Assembly: GCF_052114085.1 (NCBI RefSeq)
Contig: NZ_JBFREB010000001.1
Span: 2,232,001-2,296,000, forward strand
Direction: 5' to 3'
Source of the DNA: Leifsonia sp052114085
GTDB lineage: Bacteria > Actinomycetota > Actinomycetes > Actinomycetales > Microbacteriaceae
DNA length: 64,000 nt
The notes under the pieces are model-generated. The model was not told the DNA's origin and searched no databases. It worked only from the letters and a program-made list of their open reading frames with translations. A program made the position numbers and the translations under genes. Numbering within the stretch: position 1 is the first letter of the stretch; each line of letters starts with the position of its first letter. Of this stretch, positions 58,219 to 64,000 are shown one piece after another.

Positions 58219-59067
58219 TCAGCCTTTCGCAGGACGCCGCCGTCGCACGCTCACGAGGCGGTCGACGACGACGAGGAGGACGAACGCGAACACCAGCGCG
58301 AGGAGCGCGAAGATGACCGCGACGAAGGGGTCGGACTGCGACACCAGCAGAAGGGAGGTCTGCAGGTTGACGCGGGAGAGCAGCGAGGCGATCGTGAATT
58401 CGCCCAGCACCACCGCGACCGAGAGCGCGGCGGCGGCGAGGATACCGCGGCGCAGGTTCGGGACGAGGACGCGCGAGAACACCGTCGTCCAGCCGGCGCC
58501 CAACGAGCGGGCGGCCTCGCTGAGGGTGATCATGTCGACGGCGGCGACGTTGCTCTGGATGGCCCGGTAGGCGTAGGGCAGCACGGTGATGCCGTAGGCG
58601 AAGGCGAGCGTCCAGGCGCCCGAACCGAAGATCTGCGTGACGACGGCGTAGGTCGGCGCGAGACCGACCACCATCACGATAGCGGGGATCATGATCGGCA
58701 GCAGGCAGACCGCCTCCAGCACCCGGCGAAGCTTCGGGAAACGCAACTCGACGAGCACGATCGTCGGCAGCAGCACGAGCAGGACGATCGCAACGGTCAC
58801 GACCGCGAGCACGAGCGAGTTGCCGAGGCCCTGGTAGACGCGGTCGTAGCGGGTGGTCTCCCCCGAGAACACGGCGACCCAGCGGTCGAAGTTGTACACG
58901 CCCGGCTTCGCGGTGCGGAGGGTGAACTCCACCATCGAGAACAGGGGGATGAGGAAGAAGAGCCCGAGCAGCGTCCAGATGACGGCACGGACGGCGGGGC
59001 CGGGGCCGAGCCGCAGCTGCTGCCCGCTGCGGCGGCGCGCAGGGCGGGTGTCGACGGCCCGGGTCAT
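58219..59067 (-). CDS. ABC importer permease 2 (PotC-like)
   Basis: 282 aa from ATG 59067 (ATGA overlap with permease 1). Six helices and the EAA loop (LSEAARSLGAGWTTVFSRVL) that contacts the ATPase. Inner-membrane half-channel of the polyamine/iron/phosphonate-type importer. Confidence 0.9.
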   Translation of the reverse strand: MTRAVDTRPARRRSGQQLRLGPGPAVRAVIWTLLGLFFLIPLFSMVEFTLRTAKPGVYNFDRWVAVFSGETTRYDRVYQGLGNSLVLAVVTVAIVLLVLLPTIVLVELRFPKLRRVLEAVCLLPIMIPAIVMVVGLAPTYAVVTQIFGSGAWTLAFAYGITVLPYAYRAIQSNVAAVDMITLSEAARSLGAGWTTVFSRVLVPNLRRGILAAAALSVAVVLGEFTIASLLSRVNLQTSLLLVSQSDPFVAVIFALLALVFAFVLLVVVDRLVSVRRRRPAKG

Positions 59068-60041
59068 CGCTGCCACCGCGCGGTGCGGCGCACGAGTGCC
59101 GAGTAGGCGAGCAGCACGACGACCATGACCAGCAGCATCCCGAGCGCCATCGAGCCTGCGAGATTCGCCCGCCCCAGCACGGTCTCGCTGATGAGGGCTT
59201 GACGGATCTGCAGCGACACGATGTTGTTCGCCTGCCCGACCAGGGCGGCGGCCGTCGCGTACGACGAGAACGCATTCGCGAACAGCAGCAGCAGGCTGCC
59301 GAGGAAGGACGGGAGCAGGATGGGGCCGCCGACGCGCGTCCAGTACGTCCAGCGGCTGCCGCCGAGGGTCGCGGTCGCCTCCAGCCACTGCGGGCGCAGT
59401 CCCTCCAGCGCGGGCATGAAGGTGATCACCATGAGCGGGATCTGGAAGTAGAGGTACGGCAGGATGAGGCCGGGCACGGTGTACAACCAGACGCCGTTCT
59501 CGTAGATGTTGATGTGGGCGACGTTCCGCAGCAGTACGGTGACGAGGCCCTGCGCGCCGATCGTGGCGATGAACGCGAACGCGAGCATGACGCCGCCGAA
59601 CTGCGCGAGAACGCTGCTGGCCGAATCCACCAGCGAGCGAGGAACCCCGCCGGGACGCGAGCGCAGCATGGCGAAGCACAGAGCGGCGCCGGCGATCGCG
59701 CCGACGATCGCCGTGACAGCGGAAAGCCAGAACGCGCCGAAGAACGATCCCGCGATCGCCGGTTCGGCCAGCCCGGTGAGGTTCGAGAGGGTGAACCGCC
59801 CCTCGCCGTCCACGAAGCCGCTGCCCACGGCCACGACGGTCGGGATCGCGAGGAAGATCACCACGTAGAAGGCGAAGGGGGTCAGCCCCAGCACGGCGGC
59901 GACACCGGTGCGGCGGCGGCGCCCGGCCCGCGCGCCCGCGGGCCGGGCCGACGACGGCTGCCGCCGGGTCTCCGTGTCGGAGACTCCGGCGGCAGCACGG
60001 TCGACCGCGGGCGCCGCGGCGCCCGTGACGGTCTCGGTCAT
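59064..60041 (-). CDS. ABC importer permease 1 (PotB-like)
   Basis: 325 aa from ATG 60041, sharing one base with the lipoprotein stop (TGATG). A 45-residue basic cytosolic head, six helices, and the EAA loop LEATATLGGSRWTYWTRVGG. The upstream open frame is a shadow of the lipoprotein gene. Partner of permease 2. Confidence 0.9.
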   Translation of the reverse strand: MTETVTGAAAPAVDRAAAGVSDTETRRQPSSARPAGARAGRRRRTGVAAVLGLTPFAFYVVIFLAIPTVVAVGSGFVDGEGRFTLSNLTGLAEPAIAGSFFGAFWLSAVTAIVGAIAGAALCFAMLRSRPGGVPRSLVDSASSVLAQFGGVMLAFAFIATIGAQGLVTVLLRNVAHINIYENGVWLYTVPGLILPYLYFQIPLMVITFMPALEGLRPQWLEATATLGGSRWTYWTRVGGPILLPSFLGSLLLLFANAFSSYATAAALVGQANNIVSLQIRQALISETVLGRANLAGSMALGMLLVMVVVLLAYSALVRRTARWQR

Positions 60042-61177
60042 CAGCCGACCGCGTTGGCCCACTTGGCGCCCAGCAGCGTGCCGGCGTCGGTGGCCTGCTT
60101 GTCGGTCATGACAGCGGTCTTGTCCAGCTTGCCCGGGAACTCGTCCTTGTTCACGGTCCCGGCCTTCTCCATCGCGTCGACGCGCGCCGGGTAGGCGCCG
60201 CCCTTCAGCCACGCGTTCTGGGCGGCGTCGCTGTAGAGGTACTCCTCCCACAGGCGTGCGGCCGCGGGGTGCGGGGCGTCCTTGCTGATGGCCTGGTTGT
60301 AGTAGCCGACGTACGCGGTGCCCGGCAGGACGACGTACTTCCAGTTCACGCCGCCGCCCTTGATGGTGTCGGAGGTGGCGTATCCCTTCTGGTTGAACGA
60401 CCAGTCGAGGAGAACCGGGGTCTCGCCCGAGGCGATGGTGTTCGGCTTGCCGTCGGCCGCGTTCCAGTTGCCGGCCTTCTTGAGCTTCGAGAACCAGTCG
60501 ACGCCCGGGGTCAGGTCGTCCAGCGTTCCGCCGTTCTGCAGGTCCGCGTACGCGACCGCTCCGGCCGCAGCGGCCGCCTGGGTCGGGTTGCCGTTCAGTG
60601 CGACGGCGCCCTTGTAGGCGGGCTTCAGCAGGTCGTCGAAGGACTTCGGCGCGGTCTTGATCTTGTTGGCGTCGTAGCCGACCGCCATCACTCCGTAGTA
60701 GCCGACCTTCCAGAGGCCGTCCTTCTCCTTCTGGCCGTCCGGGATGTCGTCCCAGCCGGTCGGCTTGTACGCGGCGAAGTACTTCGTGTTCGCCAGCGCG
60801 ACCGACGAGCCGATGTCGAACGTGTCCGGCGCGGTGTCCTGGCCCTTGAGTTTCTTCGCGGCGTCGATCTCCTCCTGGCTGGAGGCGCTGTCCTGGCTCG
60901 GGTTGATCGTGATGCCGTACTTCTTGGTGAAGCCGTCGAAGATCTCCTGGTAGTTCGCCCAGTCGCCGGGCGTCGCGATGATGTTGAGGCTGCCCTCCTT
61001 CTTCGCGGCGGCGACCAGCGCATCCATTCCGCCGGCCGACGCAGCGTCCGTGGCGGTGGCGATCGAGGCGTTGTCGGTGGAGCTGGCGCTCGCGCCGCCG
61101 GAGCAGGCGGCGAGCGAGAGTGCGACGACGGTTGCCGCGGCGGCGAGGCCGGCGACACGTGCGCGCTTGTTGATCAC
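60041..61177 (-). CDS. ABC importer substrate-binding lipoprotein
   Basis: 378 aa from GTG 61177 with GGAGG 6 nt upstream. Signal peptide with lipobox LAAC (lipidated Cys25) and a Ser/Ala linker. The mature part (NIIATPGDWANYQEIFDGFT, FDIGSSVALANTKYFAAYKP, VLPGTAYVGYYNQAISKDAP) resembles the PotD/AfuA/PhnS class of solute-binding proteins. The ligand (polyamine, iron, thiamine or aminophosphonate) is not decided. First gene of a four-gene operon. Confidence 0.88.
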   Translation of the reverse strand: MINKRARVAGLAAAATVVALSLAACSGGASASSTDNASIATATDAASAGGMDALVAAAKKEGSLNIIATPGDWANYQEIFDGFTKKYGITINPSQDSASSQEEIDAAKKLKGQDTAPDTFDIGSSVALANTKYFAAYKPTGWDDIPDGQKEKDGLWKVGYYGVMAVGYDANKIKTAPKSFDDLLKPAYKGAVALNGNPTQAAAAAGAVAYADLQNGGTLDDLTPGVDWFSKLKKAGNWNAADGKPNTIASGETPVLLDWSFNQKGYATSDTIKGGGVNWKYVVLPGTAYVGYYNQAISKDAPHPAAARLWEEYLYSDAAQNAWLKGGAYPARVDAMEKAGTVNKDEFPGKLDKTAVMTDKQATDAGTLLGAKWANAVG

Positions 61178-61317
61178 GGGTTTCCTCCAGTGCAGGGTGT
61201 CGCCCGGGCGGAACGCCCGGACGTCGCCACGGTAGGAAGGCCAGGCGTCCGGGCGGCCGCGCAGCGGTGACGAACCGGTGAACGTCCGATGTCCGAGGTT
61301 GTCGATAAGGTTCAGGC

Positions 61318-62547
61318 GTGGTCGAACAGGTCTCCCCCGCACTCGCTCGACGCATCGCGCTGTCCGCCCAGGGTTTCGGGAGGCCGCGGCCCGCCGTCGT
61401 GGGCACGCGCCAGCTCAACGGACTGGTCGATCGGCTCGGGGTGCTGCAGATCGACTCGGTCAACGTGTTCGAACGCAGCCACTACCTCCCGGCGTTCGCT
61501 CGGCTCGGGGCCTACGACCGCACCCTGCTCGACCGGCTGACCTTCGATGCCCGCGGCCCCCACACCGAGTACTGGGCCCACGAGGCCGCCTTCATGCGCA
61601 AGGAGGACTGGCCGCTGTTCGCGTGGCGGATGCGCGAGTACCGCGAGCGCTACGGCGGTCCGGGAAGCTGGTTCGACGTCAACGACGACACCGTGGAATG
61701 GTTGCGCGGCGAACTCGCGGCGAACGGCCCCCTGGTCGCGGGCGAGATCGAGCACGACGCGAACCACCGCACCGGCCCATGGTGGGGATGGTCGGAGGTG
61801 AAGCGGGCGCTGGAGCGGATGTTCCTGTTCGGCGAGGTGGCGGTCGCGGGGCGGATGCGATTCCAGCGCCGGTACGCGCTGACGGAGCAGGTGCTGCCCT
61901 CCGGCGTGCTCGACCGGACGGTGTCCGAGGAGGACGCCATCCGTGAGCTCCTGCGCCGGGCGGCCGTCGCTCACGGCATCGGCACCGCGCGCGATTTCGC
62001 CGACTACTACCGGATCAAGGGGCCGCGCGTCGGGGTCGCCCTGCAGGAGCTGGAAGATGCGGGCGACCTCATCCCGGTGCGGGTACCCGGCTGGGAGAGC
62101 GCCGGCCGGCCAGTCGCGGCCTGGATGCACCGCGACGCACGGAAGCCTCGGCAGGTCGAGGCGGCTGCGCTGCTGTCGCCGTTCGACCCGGTGGTCTGGT
62201 ATCGCGACCGGGCCCTGCGGATGTTCGGCTTCCACTATCGGATCGAGATCTACACGCCCGCGCCGAAGCGCGTCTACGGGTACTACTCGCTGCCGATCCT
62301 GATCGACGACGCTCTGGTCGGGCGCATCGACCTGAAGAGCGACCGCCAGGCGGGGGTGCTGCGCGTTCAGTCGGCGTGGACCGAACCGGGCGCCCCGCCC
62401 GCGACGCTCGACCGCCTCCTGCCCCTCCTCGACGAGACGGCTTCCTGGCAGGGGCTCGAATCGGTGACCGTCGCCGAGGGTGCCCGCGGCGACCTCGCAC
62501 CGCTCCTCGCCGACGCGCTGCGCCCGGGGGTAGGGTTCGGCACATGA
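61318..62547 (+). CDS. YcaQ-like winged-helix DNA glycosylase family protein
   Basis: 409 aa. The family Gln-x-Asp motif is in RLGVLQIDSVNVFERSHYLP. Further marks are EYWAHEAAFM and the C-terminal beta-barrel (RMFGFHYRIEIYTPAPKRVY). YcaQ/AlkX proteins unhook DNA interstrand crosslinks; here the role is by homology. GTG 61318 is 6 nt after TAAGGT (61306-61311). Overlaps the next gene by 4 bp. Confidence 0.88.
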   Translation: MVEQVSPALARRIALSAQGFGRPRPAVVGTRQLNGLVDRLGVLQIDSVNVFERSHYLPAFARLGAYDRTLLDRLTFDARGPHTEYWAHEAAFMRKEDWPLFAWRMREYRERYGGPGSWFDVNDDTVEWLRGELAANGPLVAGEIEHDANHRTGPWWGWSEVKRALERMFLFGEVAVAGRMRFQRRYALTEQVLPSGVLDRTVSEEDAIRELLRRAAVAHGIGTARDFADYYRIKGPRVGVALQELEDAGDLIPVRVPGWESAGRPVAAWMHRDARKPRQVEAAALLSPFDPVVWYRDRALRMFGFHYRIEIYTPAPKRVYGYYSLPILIDDALVGRIDLKSDRQAGVLRVQSAWTEPGAPPATLDRLLPLLDETASWQGLESVTVAEGARGDLAPLLADALRPGVGFGT

Positions 62548-62984
62548 CGTCACCGCTGGACTACCTCGATGAGAACGGGGCCGACGAGGCCGACTACGAG
62601 TCGCCGATGCGCGAGCTGTACGCGTACCACGACGGCGATACCTGGCTCGACGGCATCGTGACCGGCGTGAAGCCGGGCGGCACCTCGGACGGCAAGACGC
62701 TGGTGCAGTTCGACGAGCGGCTCTGGGTGCCGGCGCGCGAGGTGAAGCAGTCGGACCACTACGTGGCCGTGCTGCTGAACCCGGACTCCGAGGTCTACGC
62801 CGAGGTCATCCAGTCCTTCGTCGACGGGCAGCCGAAAGACAGCATCCGCGACGTCTCGATCGTGGGCGGCGACAACGTCGGCACCGAGTGGCGTCGACTC
62901 GACGAGCCGACGACCGGCACGCGCGTCCGTTACCGCTACACCGGCACGGCCGAGCTGCAGGCGCCCGACGACGCCACCACCTGA
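62544..62984 (+). CDS. Hypothetical acidic protein
   Basis: 146 aa, acidic, all-beta appearance (TWLDGIVTGVKPGGTSDGKT, VQFDERLWVPAREVKQSDHY); no family recognised. ATG overlaps the YcaQ-like stop (ATGA), yet TAGGGT (62531-62536) lies 7 nt before it, so it may also have its own leaderless promoter. Confidence 0.7.
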   Translation: MTSPLDYLDENGADEADYESPMRELYAYHDGDTWLDGIVTGVKPGGTSDGKTLVQFDERLWVPAREVKQSDHYVAVLLNPDSEVYAEVIQSFVDGQPKDSIRDVSIVGGDNVGTEWRRLDEPTTGTRVRYRYTGTAELQAPDDATT

Positions 62985-63018
62985 CCCCTCTCCTTCGATC
63001 CGGGGCCGGGCGGCGGCG

Positions 63019-63753
63019 CTAGGCCGTGCGCCGCTGCAGCGTCAGCGCGCCCAGGATGACAGCGGCGATGGCGAAGGCGGCGATGATCAGAAGCTGGCCG
63101 CCGACGTAGGCGGCGTCGTGCGAATCCGTCGCGACAGCGTTGAGCGCATCGACCGCGTGCGACAGGGGCAGCCAGTCGCTCAGCTCCTTCAGCCCGGCCG
63201 GCAGCTGGTCACGCGGCAGGAAGATCCCGCCGAGCAGGATCTGCGGGAAGATCAGCAGCGGCATGAACTGCACCACCTGGAACTCGGTGCGTGCGAACGC
63301 GCTCGCGAACAGGCCGAGCGTGCTGCCGAGCACCGCGTCCGTCACCGCAACGGCCACCAGCAACCAGGGCTCGCCCTTCACGTTGAGACCGCACACCCAG
63401 AGGGCATACCCCGAGGCGAGCAGCGCCTGCACGATCGCGATAATTCCGAACGCGATCGTGTAGCCGAGGATGAAGTCGCCGCGGCCGAGCGGCATCGACA
63501 GCAGTCGCTCCAACGTGCCGGTTCGCCGCTCCCGCAGCGTGGTGATGGACGTGACCAGGAACATCACGATGAAGGGGAACAGCGCCAGCATGGCCGGACC
63601 GATCGTCTGAAAGACCGGGGTGTCGGTGAAGATCCACGCGACCAGCCCGATGAGGAGACTCGGCACGATCAGCAGCAGGACCACGGTGCGCGGGTCGTGA
63701 CGGATCTGGTTCAGGACGCGGCCGGTGGTCGCGAGCGTCCGGGTCGGGTTCAT
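63019..63753 (-). CDS. ABC-2-type exporter permease
   Basis: 244 aa, six hydrophobic segments with the ABC-2 pattern (TTLRERRTGTLERLLSMPLG, FPQILLGGIFLPRDQLP). Membrane part of an export pump for drugs, lipids or polymers. ATG 63753 overlaps the ATPase stop (ATGA). Confidence 0.9.
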   Translation of the reverse strand: MNPTRTLATTGRVLNQIRHDPRTVVLLLIVPSLLIGLVAWIFTDTPVFQTIGPAMLALFPFIVMFLVTSITTLRERRTGTLERLLSMPLGRGDFILGYTIAFGIIAIVQALLASGYALWVCGLNVKGEPWLLVAVAVTDAVLGSTLGLFASAFARTEFQVVQFMPLLIFPQILLGGIFLPRDQLPAGLKELSDWLPLSHAVDALNAVATDSHDAAYVGGQLLIIAAFAIAAVILGALTLQRRTA

Positions 63754-64000
63754 CGCGCGCCCTCCTCGGGATCGGCGGAGTCTCCGGCGCCCCCCTCGTC
63801 CGCCTCCGCGCCGGGCAGCGCGTGGCGGGCGTGGCGGCGCCTCAGCAGCGCCAGGAAGGCACCCTCGGCGTCCGCCGCGCCGGTCTCGGCGAGCAGCTCG
63901 TCGGGCGTCGCGTCGGCCAGCACCGCACCCTCGCGCATCAGGATGAGCCGGTCGCAGCGGCTCGCCTCATCCATCACGTGGCTGGAGATCAGGAGGCTCG
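63750..64000 (-). CDS. ABC-2 exporter ATPase, partial (C-terminus)
   Basis: The visible 82 residues open with SLLISSHVMDEASRCDRLIL (H-loop and following helix of an ABC ATPase), then REGAVLADATPDELLA and an acidic tail. The nucleotide-binding motifs lie beyond the right edge. Coupled to the permease by ATGA. Confidence 0.88.
   Translation of the reverse strand, partial: SLLISSHVMDEASRCDRLILMREGAVLADATPDELLAETGAADAEGAFLALLRRRHARHALPGAEADEGGAGDSADPEEGAR

Noticed and set aside
59064..61463. 799-codon minus-strand frame that would fuse permease and lipoprotein
   Set aside because: The N-terminal part is an out-of-frame reading of the lipoprotein gene (60041-61177), which is itself clearly coding; permease 1 starts at 60041.

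Overview
The window is high-GC DNA (I judge roughly 70 percent G+C from reading) with densely packed genes, frequent ATGA/GTGA start-stop overlaps and many GTG starts. Gene content and order point to an actinobacterium of the Microbacteriaceae, probably Leifsonia or a close relative. The order uppS / hemolysin III / small membrane protein / DUF4307 / greA, the xseA-xseB-DUF4245-carbonic anhydrase-fumC run, and a DUF6264-type gene beside ispH are typical of that group. The genus is an inference. I see no tRNA, rRNA, insertion sequence, prophage or CRISPR array.

Layout. 1-2.2 kb: sugar ABC lipoprotein (cut by the left edge) with an operator-bearing promoter and a LacI-type regulator. 2.3-8.5 kb: amine/omega-amino-acid catabolism (FAD oxidoreductase, PucR regulator, CoA-acylating semialdehyde dehydrogenase, class III aminotransferase). 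8.5-17.5 kb: mixed single genes (NYN/OST-HTH protein, quinone oxidoreductase, two copies of a small paralogous family, MFS exporter, MgtC-like protein, zinc-ribbon miniprotein, hydrolase, an AbrB/RelE-type toxin-antitoxin pair, acetyltransferase, SDR). 17.5-27.9 kb: the most unusual block, a five-gene translationally coupled operon of proteins with acidic-aromatic repeats, duplicated M15-peptidase-like domains and an HExxH protein, preceded by five GCGTCG elements phased at 11 bp and a SARP regulator gene. 28.2-34.4 kb: small accessory genes, including two more copies of the paralogous family. 34.4-57.1 kb: conserved chromosomal core (ychF, methyltransferase, exonuclease, rmuC, glpX/fba, ispH, xseAB, carbonic anhydrase, fumC, PIN-PhoH, class V aminotransferase, uppS, hemolysin III, Lrp/LysE, greA, threonine ammonia-lyase, AI-2E-type exporter). 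57.1-61.2 kb: a polyamine/iron/phosphonate-type ABC importer. 61.3-64 kb: YcaQ-like protein, a small protein, and an ABC-2 exporter cut by the right edge.

How it fits together. Core parts link central carbon metabolism (opposed fba and glpX, fumC), isoprenoid and cell-wall lipid supply (ispH, uppS), DNA repair (xseAB, rmuC, exonuclease, YcaQ) and transcription fidelity (greA). Two signals stand out beyond single genes. First, more than twenty start codons sit 6-8 nt after a TANNNT-like -10 box, the mark of leaderless transcripts. Second, the 17.5-27.9 kb operon looks like a SARP-controlled, cell-wall-directed system that I cannot match to any named system. A third point is an apparent loss of mca (mycothiol conjugate amidase) from the greA neighbourhood, with a 24-codon ORF left in its place.
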